64,000 nucleotides of DNA from Phoebastria nigripes (Eukaryota > Chordata > Aves > Procellariiformes > Diomedeidae), in the NCBI GenBank assembly GCA_035582835.1, contig JAYKAV010003376.1:1456372-1520371 (forward strand). Direction: 5' to 3'. The translations under genes and the position numbers were made by a program. This document shows, one piece after another, positions 34,406 to 45,798 of this stretch. Below the pieces are notes generated by a model that saw only the letters and a program-made list of their open reading frames with translations, was not told the origin of the DNA and did not search any database. Numbering within the stretch: the stretch's first letter is position 1; every line of letters begins with the position of its first letter.

Positions 34406-34546
34406 GTATGTTAACAAGCAACAGGGAGTTGATTAATACACAGCTGAAGACCTAAAAATGCCATGAATTTCCTGGCAAAGTATGTTAACAAGCAACAGGG
34501 AGCTGATACAGCTGAGGACAAAAAATTCCATTAATTTGTTGGCAAA
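34406..34546. repeat. diverged tandem duplication, units of 74 and 67 bp
   Basis: Both units (34406-34479 and 34480-34546) begin GTATGTTAACAAGCAACAGG and end TTGGCAAA or CTGGCAAA. The second has short deletions. Flanking bases are single-copy. This is a local segmental duplication that has since diverged; no coding role is apparent. Confidence 0.92.
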
Positions 34547-35034
34547 CCCATAGAAACTGCACGTGTTACTGCAGGACACTAAATGCATAGCCCTGTGAGA
34601 TGCTGGGTCTCACCCCAGCAATTAAATTCTTTGCAAACTCAAGTCCTGTTCTGGGTTCAAGATTGATCAGTTTAAGGACTCCATTTTTATTATCTTTAGC
34701 ACATTGTTTACACTTCTCAGAATGAGTCTATTTCCTTTTAATTACAGTTTGGCAAATCATTGCTCCCAACTGTTTCTTCAAAGATGCTTTGAAAAATAAG
34801 CCTTTAAGTTGCAGAAGAAAATTATTACAACTGCACACAGTTACAGTCAAAATCCAAACAAGAGCATGGACTTTCTCACTGAATGACTCATCACACTTCT
34901 TTCTAGAATCTGGATGAATCTTCAAGGTGTAACACATGTGCAAATATTTAGTCTTCCAGATGGGCCAAATACCCAATGGCACGAATTACAGAAAAAAGAC
35001 GACACTGAGCAGGTATATGCTTGTGTAAGAGCTG

Positions 35035-35105
35035 CTACATTACGATAGACCAAAGGTTCATCCAAATTGGTGTTCAGTCACTAATAATGAACAGGAATAG
35101 GGTCT
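35035..35105 (-). mobile_element. possible ancient CR1 3' tail (minus strand)
   Basis: The plus-strand text GATAGACCAAAGGTTCATCC followed by 'aaattggtgttc' resembles the reversed tail of old amniote CR1 copies ('ggtcagaccaaaggtccatctagcccagtgttc'). Short and diverged. A clearer copy of the same tail lies at 35915-35990. Confidence 0.5.
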
Positions 35106-35799
35106 GAGGATACATATAACAAAATCAATAAAAGTATTATGAAAAGACTTGAAGTGCAAAACGATTCAAACAACTGACCTTTATTTCTCATGTACAATCC
35201 ACAGATAAACATACAGGAGATATGCAAAAATCAGGAAGGAAGAAAACAGTATGATAATTGCTAGTGAACAATAACTTTTGCAGAGCATAGGTAATTTCAA
35301 AGAATAAGATTACAGTTTCATAAAGATAACAGGGCATCTACACAAAACGAAGTTATGCCATCTAAGAGATCCCTGAGGTAACGATGACTACAGAGATCCT
35401 AACTTGGGTCCTGGAAACAGTGTGCCTTATCAAAGCACTGACCTTGAACAGAATAAATCCCACTTCTCAGGAAGGCTGGAGGTTAGGGACAGCACCACAT
35501 GGAAGCAACTGTACTGTTTTCACTTCTGGAGCTAGCTGGGTTATGTCCTCGTGTGAGGATCTATCCTTCTCAGGGCACAGACAGGTGCTCTATCAACACA
35601 CTGTTCTTCAGGTTTCACAAGGTATTTGGCTTCCTCTCACATAATATTTTGAATGAAAACAGCACTATACAAGCGTCATGAATCTCCCTTTAATTAAATT
35701 GACTCAATTGATGGAGCCAGAAAAGTTTCTGTATGTGAAGAATCATTCTGTGAAATATTTCTAGTGTGGGCCCCATGGAAATTTACTCTTCCTTGGCAG
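35106..35799. other. unassigned non-coding stretch between LINE remnants
   Basis: No gene or repeat family recognised. An 86-codon open frame at 35384-35644 (+) has no visible domain. Confidence 0.5.
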
Positions 35800-36215
35800 C
35801 TTTACCAATAAACTAGAAGAAAACATGGTAATATGCCTGGTAAAATCCGCAGAAGACACCAAGCTTTGAGAATAATGATGTGGAGAAATCAGCGGTACAT
35901 ATATTTTAATATAAGATATGTCATATTGGGTCAGGTCAGTAGTCCATCTAGCTCAAAAAATGCTGTCTCTGGATTTGGCAAATGCCACTTCTGTAGGACA
36001 CGACTGTGGTTTTTAATATTAAATGCAAGATCCTAGACCTAAGCAGGAACAGTAAATCACACAGCAATTATTTTACTCTAGAACAAGGAGGCACTGAGCA
36101 GGATGAAAGAACTATGGTAATAAGATCTTCAATGGACAATCAAGGAATGGCAAGAAAGGATACAGATCACATACACGTAATGAGTTCAGGTCTTCACCAC
36201 CAGGCAGAATAAAGT
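35800..36215 (+). mobile_element. ancient CR1/L3-like LINE fragment (plus strand), interrupted
   Basis: The frame from 35825 reads M V I C L V K S A E D T K L and then a stop. It corresponds to the 'LVKFADDTKLG' block of CR1-type RTs, with the FADD box changed to SAED. After an interruption, the frame from 36006 has KCKILDLSRN, the degenerate form of the downstream 'KCKVLHLGRN' block of the same domain. Order and orientation agree, so both parts come from one old insertion. No function remains. Confidence 0.72.
35915..35990 (-). mobile_element. ancient CR1 3' tail nested inside the LINE fragment
   Basis: 'atattgggtcaggtcagtagtccatctagctc...ctgtctctgg...ggcaaatgccactt' on the plus strand is the reversed 3' end of an old CR1 ('gggtcagaccaatggtccatctagcccagtatcctgtct...'). 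It sits between the two RT blocks of the plus-strand LINE, so it inserted later and in the opposite direction. Confidence 0.65.
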
Positions 36216-36755
36216 TTTGATTGCCACCTTTCAAAAAATAGTTGAAATAATTAAAAAGTTCAGAAGAGAATCATATTTCATATGTCTCTCACTGAAAGGG
36301 CATATCTACAGTACAGTCTTTGCTGATACTGGAGAGCGTAGATATACACAAATTGGCTTTAACTTTGCATGCTGGTAAATAGCNTGGTCATGCTCAGGCA
36401 TCAGTAAAAACCCAAGAAGCTGTCCAGCTTCATGGGTGTGCCTAGGAGCTCCCACTGACTGCCCAAGTGGTCATACTACCAATAGTACTAGCTTGGCCCA
36501 GGTACACAGGTAGCTCTACATGGCCAGCAGTAGCTGCTGTTAGACACACCTACAAAAAATTCAGTCTGTTTACCAAAAAGGTGGCTAGGAGTTCTATTAC
36601 CACGTTTAGAAGAAGGCAGCATTCATTACTTCAGCTGAATAAAGGTTAGCGAAGGCCCAAGATTGAAAGCTGAAACTAAAGTAATTCAAACTAAGAACAG
36701 GGTGTGCATTTTCAAACATGAAGATTATTGACCACAAAGCCCACCCCCACCCCCC
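36216..36755. other. unassigned non-coding stretch
   Basis: No gene or repeat recognised. It runs into a C-rich tract (about 36740-36755) directly before the assembly gap. An ambiguous base is at about 36384. Confidence 0.55.
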
Positions 36756-36767
36756 NNNNNNNNNNNN
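36756..36767. other. 12-base assembly gap
   Basis: Twelve consecutive N between a C-rich tract on the left and a run of about 15 A on the right. The position between two homopolymers suggests a read-through failure, not a scaffold join, but the true length is unknown. Open frames crossing it are meaningless. Confidence 0.98.
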
Positions 36768-36832
36768 AAAAAAAAAAAAAAACAACACACAACAACAAAA
36801 CAAAACCAAAAAAACCCCCACAAAACCAAAAA
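36768..36832 (+). repeat. A-rich simple repeat (A)n / (CAAAA)n
   Basis: About 15 A followed by AC- and CAAAAC-type sequence to about 36832. Low complexity; it may be a degraded poly(A) tail, but no retroposed body is recognisable on the left. Confidence 0.85.
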
Positions 36833-38069
36833 TACTTAAGAGGGGGAGTAACTGAATCTCTATTACCCAACATCTGTAAATCGAGACTGGAAGTCTTTCT
36901 TAGAGACACACTATAGCCCAGACCAACATTTTGGGCTCACTGCAGAATTTATGAGAGTATTACTTTAAAATCTGTTCTCTGTGGGAAGCGATACCAGATG
37001 ACCACAGTGGTACATGATATTCTTAGCGTCTAGGAGGGTAGCGCTTTCTACATTCTTATGAGTGCAGATATTGTTTTATTCCCCTGGTATTTCTCAGTCT
37101 TCCTAGAAGCAGTTATTCCAGTGGAGGAGGAGAAGAAATAGGCCCTTGGACCCTTTCTTGTGTGCAGCCAATGTAATTAGCAAGGTGATCAGTATAGAGT
37201 GCTGCATCGTTCACAAAAGATAAGTTCTATCCATGCAACTCAGAAAATTGTGGTAGGGAGTATTTGGGTAAAGAGAGAGAGGCCAAGCAGGGCTGACATA
37301 CACAAACCAGTAGCAAAATGTTTACATCTGGGTTCTGTTTACTGGCTGTATCTTTTGAGATGGACCAAGAGAAAAAAGCCTCTTATCTTCTATTTACAAT
37401 ATATCTTCTTTAAAAATTATAAATTGTTTTAGCTGGAACTGTCAGCACTCTGCTGACAATGCTTAGTTTTATTGATTTTATGATGGAATATTATGTGCTT
37501 TGCTGAAGGTTTTGCAGAGCTGTTTCTAATCCAGTGATAGATGTTGGCAAACTATCCTTAGGAATTTTAACATTCTGACAGTTCTTGCAGTCTGAATATA
37601 ATTAATAAAAAAACGCTGTAGCAAGCTGCTTAGTGGAACAAGACTATGGTTTGAGTCATTTCATTACAATCTTTGACTAACAAATTGGAATCAATTTGTA
37701 AGGATAGAAGAGGAGATTATTTTGGCATTTAAAGTATATTTGGAATGAGGGAAACATATAAGATACCTCTTTGTGTTCCAACATTTAAGCCATTGTCTCC
37801 AAGAGACCCATTTTATTACTTTTGGGATTACTATTTTTAGTTCCCCTTTTTTGCCTTTCCTGTCTGGTCACTTATACTTACCCTCTTCCATCTCTCTTGA
37901 GACTCACTATGAATCTTACCAATAACTTGGAATATAACAAGTAAAATTGAGAATTACTAAAGAATCTTTTGCTTTGTAGCAAAAGAAAAACAGGAATAGT
38001 AATTTAAAAAAGGAAATAGGAAGCAATATTTTAGTACAGAGCTAAGCTAGTTTGATATCTAACCATTCT

Positions 38070-38093
38070 GATATGGTTTCCGATATGGTTTCC
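38070..38093. repeat. perfect 12-bp tandem duplication
   Basis: GATATGGTTTCC occurs twice head to tail without mismatch. Likely slippage. Confidence 0.88.
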
Positions 38094-38576
38094 CAAGACA
38101 AGCAAAAGAAATGACTCCATCTGAGCAAAATAAAAGTTGGCTGGGCAGAGCACTAGGGAGCACGCCACAAGAAACAAGGGCAGGGCTCTGAACGATGAAG
38201 GCAGCGAGATGTTGGATTTTGTCGCACTAAGGCTTGCTTTTCAAACCATCTGCTCCTCAGGGGTGAAGGAGTTTAAGAAGTGACCCGTATACGTAACTGG
38301 ACCATATAAAATACAATAGCTAGGCACATGCTTTTTAATTAAAATCAGTGATGAAACAGCAAAACATCTGCTGAAGAAAAAGGCTGTACCATGCTTTACA
38401 CCTTTATAGTATGTTTTCAGTTAAAGGAAAATCTTAATAATCCTACTTGCAATGTTGCAAGTATTTTCTATATTAAAATAGGGATAACTGTGGTGTATTT
38501 TGTATGTGGGAAAGGACCTGTCTTTATTTGAGAAGTCATCTCTCTTTTTTATCATCAAATGAGACATAATACTATT

Positions 38577-38605
38577 AAAAAAAAAAAAAAAAAAAAAAAA
38601 ANAAN
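38577..38605 (+). repeat. poly(A) run with ambiguous bases
   Basis: About 25 A with two N near the end. Length and sequence are uncertain, as is usual at homopolymers. The open frame on the minus strand through it is an artefact of poly-phenylalanine codons. Confidence 0.92.
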
Positions 38606-39220
38606 CACAACACCAGTGTTGATTCATATTTGATTTTAACTGTGATTTAAATAAGATTCTATAAAGCCAGAGCTGCTGATGGCTCTGGGACTTGCAATTA
38701 TACTTGGCAGCAAACAAATAGGAACTATAGGAGTGAAGTGCACACCAAGACGAACTGATGCATATAAGCAAAAGGCAGAAAGATAACTAAGAAACATTTT
38801 ATCGATGGACAGTAAGAAAGAACATTTGTATCTTGTGTTGACTCCACCCTTCATGGCTTAAGTAGAAAAAAAGTTATTTTGGAACTGTGCAGACGGACTG
38901 AAAATTACTGTGGGAATATTAGATTCTTAAAATTGCTAGTTAAGAAAACTTCTATGGTATCTTATTGGTTTTATCTTAATTTCATAGCATGTAACTATTC
39001 TAGATGAGAATTTTCCAACTTTTCAATGATTAAAGGCATGTCTGTTAGCAAAGAGCAATTGAACAACGGATCATTATTTTTAAACACTTTGGAAATTCTA
39101 TAGATGTAAAAAGCCATCCTGTTTCATCTTCATTTCCATACAAGTGCACAAATCTAGCTGCCAATAAAAATAAATTATCTGGGAAGCAATCAGAAAACTT
39201 CACAAACATTAAATAAAATG

Positions 39221-39262
39221 CCATAAGGTACTGTACCAGGGGTACCATACCATAAGGTACCA
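39221..39262. repeat. short compound repeat of CCATAAGGTAC
   Basis: CCATAAGGTAC at 39221-39231 and again at 39250-39260, with GGTAC/GTACC palindromes between them. The 40-bp segment could fold into alternative small hairpins. Probably mutational origin. Confidence 0.7.
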
Positions 39263-42200
39263 TAAACACTGAAATATATTGTATGTCAAACTGTGTTAGC
39301 AAATATGCTTCACTAACACTCATCAAGGAGTAGAAAAAAATCCCAGTTTCTATTCCCCTAATCCTTAGAGAAGAAAGCATTCTATAAATAGATGTTTAAA
39401 AAAAACCTAGTATATCACTGTTATTCCAATATTTTACCATCACTGCTCACTTACAGTATCTGACTCGCTTCCTAAATACATGCAATGAAATTAATATTTA
39501 GAGCTGTGTAAACTCTGACTTGGAGGGGAAAAAAATTCAATGTTAGGTTGAAATTAAGGTTGAACACTGCCTGGATTCAGTCATAGCTTTCTTAAATGTT
39601 GCCTCTGTCTTCAATACTCAATATAAACAATTTCCAAATCCTTTCTCTGGACGTCTGCAAATATTATCAGAGTCCTATTGATAACGTATTCTGAGTTTGA
39701 GCTTCATTTGCTGAGATAAGATATCTGAGATAGATGATGGAGTTACACAAATGAAGGTTTAAACTGAGCTGGGGATGTCAGGATGGGAGAAAAAGTAGTG
39801 AGAAAACATTAGTTTCACTCCTAATGCCCCACATGCCACTACGATACTGCCAGTGCAATACGTTTGTGCAATACGTGATGGGGTCTTACCATACAGCCCC
39901 ACTTTTAAAAGGGTGTGATTTGATGTCTAAATGGCAAACCCTCAGATGGGGAGAAGCTGGATACACTATTAGCACCTTCAAATAGTGAACATGAACACAG
40001 GCATACGCAGATTTGGGCAAACTATCCTGTATTAGTGTGAACTTAGCAGAGGTTCCTATGTCCCCTCCAATGTTAAATATATCCCCACCTATATCCCCTC
40101 GACAGCATTTCATATTTTGATATATCTATAAAAATTAAAGAAATACACACATATGAAACACACATCACAACTAGTAGCAGGACCATAGCTCTGTTCTACA
40201 GGACAGTTAAGACTATTTGTGCATCACCACTTCTCCCACTTGGACTTTCAAAAAACGTGTAAGCAAAAAAACCAGAAGCCTGAAGTAAAATTATAGCTGT
40301 GTCCAGGTATTCCACCTCACTGGGAACTCCCTGAACCCCAGTTACAAAATAAGAAGGACCCATATGTGAAGGCAAATGTGTTGGACACTTGCCAGCAGAT
40401 GAGAATGACTTTCACAGTACTCCTGATGCAGCTTCAGTATGATATTTGGGATCAGATCCTTCCTTTTAACAGAATGTATCCCTAAGAAAGAGTCCAGGCA
40501 CCTGAGCTGCAAAATTTGGGCCAGTGTGTTCTCAATTCCCACTGACCTGTAAATTGCCAAACAGACTTTGATTTCCAATGCCATTTTTTTTCCCTTTTTG
40601 TAAAAACAGCTGCCTTGAGAAGATTGATGTTAAAAGTGACATTCTGCTTCAAAAAAATCGCTTGCTAACATCTTCATTAAACAATTGTATTTGAATACTT
40701 AACAGCAATTGTAAAGTTTCTGTTGGATTTTTAGGGTTCTGTTCAAAGCAGGAGTTATTTTGCTTCTTCAATGTTGGCGGTTCCCTGACAGCTTACATAA
40801 ATACTCCAAAGGATACAAAGGACTTAAAAGTAACTTTCAGGCATTGATTTAAATGCAACAGCAGTGGGAAAAAATGAACTTGTGTGTGAAAGGTTTGAAT
40901 CTTCTGACACACATTTCCTTGCATTTGCAAGTAGGTTGAATACTGCAATTCAATAACTGCATAGAAAGAAACAAAATTAAAGATATGAACACTTCCATTA
41001 TTTTTTTTGGTATCTTCCAGTGATAATAATCTAACAAGGCTACTTTTTTCAACCACATCTCATTTCTAAATGAAAATAGTCTTTTATACTTCCTTAAATG
41101 GAGATCAGGAAAACGGTAAAGCCAACATTGGAATTCAGTAGTGCTGAAATTTGCCATACTTATTAATAGCCACCACTACCAGACAGAGAAAAGTAGGCTT
41201 TGTTGTTATTTCAGCACGATTATTTTTCCCATAAGATTTTTATTTATCCCCACAACCATTTTCAAGAAAAAGGAAAGTAGAAGGAAAAAAACAATGGGCT
41301 TTTTAAAGCAAAAATGTAGCTTCTAAGATAAACTTCCGTAAACAAAACATTATTTGTTTTTCAGATTTCATGTCCTTGATTAAATCCCAAAGACAAAACA
41401 TTGTGGAGCATCAGCATATTTCTTCATTAAACCAAAGGGGCATCCTGAAGATATCCTTGTGCTTTATTTCTGCCTGGCTAGACCCTGGGATCAGCAAAAT
41501 ATGCAACTAGCTTAACCTTGACCACTGCCTTGCACATTCAACAGGGAGCTGTTTTTTACATAGCATTTTCCCTGAAGTTATCTATGTCTCTTTTTCCATT
41601 TTTATGTGTTTAGACTGTTAATTACACAAATAATTTACAAATTAATTGTTGCTGGTTTGCTGTAGAATACTACATTTTACTCCTAATTTTCTATGCAAAA
41701 ATGAAAATCAGCAAAAATCTTTCAAAAAACTCAGTACAGGCTTGAGTAATTGGGGGGTGGGGGACAAAAAACAGAAGGAGAAAGAATAAGACAACACCTG
41801 ATGCCAGAGTNTTTATGTTCAAGTACAGCCTCGGATGGAAGGTACAAAACAGACATTACGTCCCAGTCAATTCCTGGATTGGAATAATATTAGTTATCAA
41901 AGATGTATTCCTGTCCACAAAAAAAAGCTCAATGCAATATAACAATGGAAGGAAAAAAAAATTAAAAATTCACTTCGGAGGAAAAGAGCTATGAATCACT
42001 AAGGAACAAAAGGCATGCAGTTTGACAGAAATACAAACATCATAAGAGGTCGTTTCTATGACAAATTATGAAACTGTTTCTTTGACTTTTGAAATGCTGC
42101 ACTTTCCATTACACCTATGCATGAGCCAAAATGTTTCAAAACATTTTTTCACAGGAAATAAAGAGGTGGGGGTGGGGAGCAGAAATCAACAAACATACAA

Positions 42201-43869
42201 GAGAAGCTCATTGCTAATGGCTAGAAAACAGAGAGAAACTTAAGTCGCACTCCCACCAAATGAATACTTATTTAAACAAATCCTCTCCAGGGAACCAGCA
42301 CAAGACACATTCCCAAAAGAGCCAAGAGCCTGGCAATGGGTGCTCCTGCATGTAGTAGAACAGGCTCTGGTTCAAGGTCCTAGCTGTGATAAAGTCAACA
42401 AAGTATTTGAGCCAGTGCCTTCCATGTCTTCAAGAACCAGTCTCTGGGATATGAATCTTCTCACCAGAAGTCCATACTGAACCTAGGAAATTTTGAGCCA
42501 GTGAAACCTTGTAGAAATATTTGCTGAAAAAAAAAGAAAAAAAACCCAAAACTCCAAATTTAGAAAAACCTGTCTCTTCCATCTTTAAAACACTTCAGGA
42601 ATAAGTTCCCAGATAGTTCTCTCTTCAAGAACATGCTCTGTTCAGATAGAAACACAGTGTAATGGTGTAATGCTGCACAAACGGACAGAAATAACAGACT
42701 CCAAGCCCAGAAGAGCTTACATTTTAATTTTTGTATATGAAAATCCAAGAAGAATGAGACATAAAGACCAAGAAAAGTCTCCCCTCGTTTGGAAGGCTAA
42801 ATAATTATAATTGTTGTTGTTAACGCGCACATTTCTTTTTATTAGCCTTGAATTAATAGAAACTGGTGACTGAGGAAATTTTGATTCCAGCAAAGCCAGT
42901 TTGTAAAACAACCCTTTAGAAATGAAACCCTTCCTGTACAACTTCTACTAACAGTAATGGAGCATGTAGGGCTAACAGCATAACAAGCTGAAAATAAGCT
43001 CTCACAGATATTAAAAGAAGATGCCAAGAAGGAGATCTGGACACTTGTCTGAATTCAGATTCTCACTTGGCAATGTTCTGAAGGCAAACTTAATTAAAGG
43101 TTACAGTTGGCTACGTTGCATTACCCAGATATTACAGACTATAATTGTTCTAGGCCCAGGCAAGTGTTCAATTTCTACAAAAAATATCCCACAGCTAAAT
43201 TAAACATTTTTCTATTTAAGATAGTGAGCTTAACACCCACTCAAATAAAAGAAAAAACAGAAAAGGTAACTGGATGAATAGCAACGTAACAGTTTGAAAA
43301 CTTTTGCTAGTTCAGTTCCCAACATGATACACAGCATGAAGCTGACAGTACTACCAAATGCAGAAGTACGTTGCATAGAGAAAATTGGTTTCTCATCTGA
43401 GAAATATGGGATATCTTTCTATCTTCTTTTGTTTCTGAACAATTAATGCAGCACTGGTTAGGCATGTTCTGGAATTGGGCACCTAACACCATCTTTAATA
43501 GTCAAGACTGAAATGAGACTAAACTCAAGAATGACGTTTCACCTTCTACTCAACAGAGTATAGGACTGAACATTACTGTGGAGTGCCAAACACACGTTCA
43601 ATTAGTTTCTTGCCCCAATGGATCTCAATTCAAATCTTCCATCTCTCAAGATGCAGGTTATCTTTTTGGGTGAGTTGCTCTCATTCCCTGCTGCAATGAG
43701 TGCTAAGAATACTGTCCAAACAGAGAAGGAAGGAATTGGGCCATGACGCTCGAATCCAGCCCATTTATGCATCTGAAGCCCACCAGAGTGCTAGGCAACT
43801 CTCCAGTCCACTGATTTTTCTGGACTACTTAACCTTGAAGACATCAAAAACTATTAGACAACTCAAAGT

Positions 43870-44160
43870 TCTGGAGTTAGGCATTAATGTCCTGAGCTGA
43901 ACCTCCATGATCTGATTTTAGCATACAACTACCTGAACCTCTCTAAAGTCTCCCGGAGACACTTGGAATCAAATTTGGTCAGGACTATATTCTTTGGTGC
44001 TGATGCTCCACTTTTCTGTAGCAGCGTAATGGTTGGATTATTCACACTGGGAGTAGGAGGCACTGGATTCAAAGCTCTGAATAGTCTGAGGGAACCAAAT
44101 CTGTATTTTCCATGTCCTGGGAGAATGACTAACTCCCTGCCTCCAGCCGGATGACTATAA
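43870..44160 (+). repeat. possible old amniote interspersed repeat
   Basis: The phrase 'taatggttggattattcacactgggagtaggaggcactggattcaaagctct' (about 44026-44078) parallels a dispersed amniote repeat I remember ('agtggttagagcactcacctgggag...gaggcctgggttcaa..ctct') and the fragment near 15.75 kb. The part before it contains GGAGTTAGGCA (43874-43884), another phrase common in old turtle/crocodile/bird repeats. Short frames cross it on both strands without a domain. I cannot name the family. Confidence 0.4.
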
Positions 44161-44187
44161 GTGAGTTTCCAGACTCTACTCCCTGCA

Positions 44188-44206
44188 ATATATATATATA
44201 CACACC
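44188..44206. repeat. (TA)n-(CA)n microsatellite
   Basis: Alternating A and T followed by a few CA units. Simple repeat. Confidence 0.9.
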
Positions 44207-44373
44207 CTTTACAAGAGATCTTCACTGGATAAAAAGAAATACTGTGGGTCAGCTGATGTCTCTGATACTATGGAAGTTTAAGTATTTGATGCAAAGTGGA
44301 ACTGTTTTGAAAATAGACGAGAGCATCACCATAGTTTGGTTGGGGCACTTCCTTGGGACTTCAAAGATCACTG

Positions 44374-44416
44374 AAGAAAAAAAAAGAAAAAAAAAGAGAG
44401 AGAGGGGAAAAAAAGA
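44374..44416 (+). repeat. purine-only simple tract
   Basis: Over 40 bases of A and G only, with A runs and a GAGAGAG core. Such homopurine tracts can form triplex DNA; here probably just low complexity. Confidence 0.88.
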
Positions 44417-45592
44417 ATCTCAACTTCCTACATTCCAAGTAAGAGCTTTAATTTCTGAGATATTAGGGAATAAGAGGGAGAAAAATAGTGCTTTACTATA
44501 GGGTTGGAAGTAGTTCGAGGACATCTGCCAAATTAACTCCTGACAAGAATTTCTTGTGCAATTGGCACAGACTCGCTCAGTGTGTTCATGCACATACCTC
44601 AAAAACACAGGTTTTAGGAGTCTGCCAGTGGAAATTTAGGTATTGAACTGGATTAGTGCCTCCACCATTACCTGGGAGTTTCAAGGATCTCAGCTGTAAA
44701 TAGCATCCTAAGACCTAAACCTTGGTAGACCTAAATCTAGCCAGGTACTCATCACCTCATTGTAGTTTCCCCAAGGTCAGCCTCAAGTTTCATGTTGATC
44801 AGCTACATCGAGGTGAAAAAACATGGCAAATGCCTGGTTTCAACTAACAGTTCATGCTGAGACAGCTATTTGACTTTGCTGTCTTAGAATAAAACTTTCA
44901 GAGTTGTTCTGTTTGCTTAAAGACAAAAGGCTTATTTATACACAGCTTTTATATCTCTAACAGATACTTGCATTTCCAGAGGATGGCTACGTTTAGAAAT
45001 TCAGCTATGTAAATAAAGTGTCTTAAACAACTCTGGGTCCCTGAATAACGCATGTTTACAGATAAATCAATGTTTTTGTTATGTTCCAGCTGGATATCTT
45101 TCACCTGAAGTCGTGCAAAGTAGATCCTATTTTACTCTGTACATTATCAGCAAAATTCTCAGCTGAATTTTGACTGCATGATATTTGCTATTAGTGACAA
45201 ACAGAAAGAGGCAAAAAGAGTTGCTCTGTTTTCAAGAGGAGCTGGAATCTGCAGAATCTGCCTGCGACAATCTACATTTTCCAAGTGTCTCCATATCCCA
45301 TGTTGTCTTTTGCACTGGTAATAAGGAAGTACAAGTGTGAAACAGAGGAAAGCTACAAACATATGTGCTGCCCCTTTATCAAAAAGTCAGAGTTCTGTGA
45401 CCCCAATGGTTTAAGTCATTTTAGATTAAAATAGGAAATTCTCAAATAACGTGCATTTGTCAGGCTGACCATTTCAGAACTCTGTACTGAAACTGAGACA
45501 TCCAACACAACTGAAACATATACTAACGCACAGAAATTACAGTGTATTAAATACAAAGAACAAGGTTATGATCGAAAACAATATGAACTTCA
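44417..45592. other. non-coding stretch, possible old repeat remnants
   Basis: No gene. Around 44600-44720 the text ('gccagtggaaatttaggtattgaa...caaggatctcagc') faintly recalls old amniote repeats with the theme 'agtgggagttaggcacctaaatacctttgaggatct'. Too diverged for confidence. The rest is unremarkable. Confidence 0.45.
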
Positions 45593-45733
45593 AAATTCAT
45601 GGTTAGTCATGATACACCATATGTCCTCCACCACCTAGCCACAACAGGGTGCCCTTTAATTACTCTGTTAATGTGCTCTTTGTGTCTAAGTGCTGGAGGA
45701 CATATGGTACATTTCACTTGTAACCATGAATTT
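45593..45733. repeat. long imperfect inverted repeat (hairpin element), arms of about 40 bp
   Basis: The left arm (45593-45630) and right arm (45694-45733) are reverse complements. The outer 13 bases (AAATTCATGGTTA) and the inner 14 (CCATATGTCCTCCA) match exactly, and a mismatched 11/13-base middle separates them. The loop is 63 bases (45631-45693). Total matched length is far above chance for a local hairpin. Possible identities are a short non-autonomous DNA transposon with terminal inverted repeats, an old palindromic repeat of the kind exapted as conserved elements, or a hairpin RNA source. No clear target-site duplication is visible. Confidence 0.75.
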
Positions 45734-45774
45734 CATGTCTTTAATGCTTTCTGTCAAAATTCAAATGTCCTTTT

Positions 45775-45798
45775 AAATGTATACATGTGTATACATTT
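45775..45798. repeat. perfect 10-bp inverted repeat with 4-bp spacer
   Basis: AAATGTATAC (45775-45784) and GTATACATTT (45789-45798) are exact reverse complements separated by ATGT. A second pair overlaps: ATTCAAATGT (45759-45768) with ACATTTGAAT (45793-45802). The right half can therefore pair with either of two left arms. It lies 40 bases from the larger hairpin. Confidence 0.8.

Larger units (their letters stand above)
36833..43599. other. long AT-rich unique non-coding stretch
   Basis: About 6.8 kb with no recognisable gene. It contains a perfect 12-bp duplication (38070-38093), a poly-A run with ambiguous bases (38577-38605), a small GGTAC-rich direct and inverted repeat (39221-39262) and a repeated GTGCAATACGT (39853-39863, 39866-39876). 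Open frames reach 116 codons, one of them generated by the poly-A run. At about 42340-42400 there is a phrase loosely like the unassigned old repeat at 44 kb. Confidence 0.6.

Noticed and set aside
36606..36916. Open frames across the N gap on both strands
   Set aside because: They depend on N-coded residues and on poly-A or poly-T coded lysine or phenylalanine runs.
38421..38771. 116-codon minus-strand frame
   Set aside because: It passes through the poly-A run (poly-phenylalanine) with ambiguous bases. No recognisable protein.
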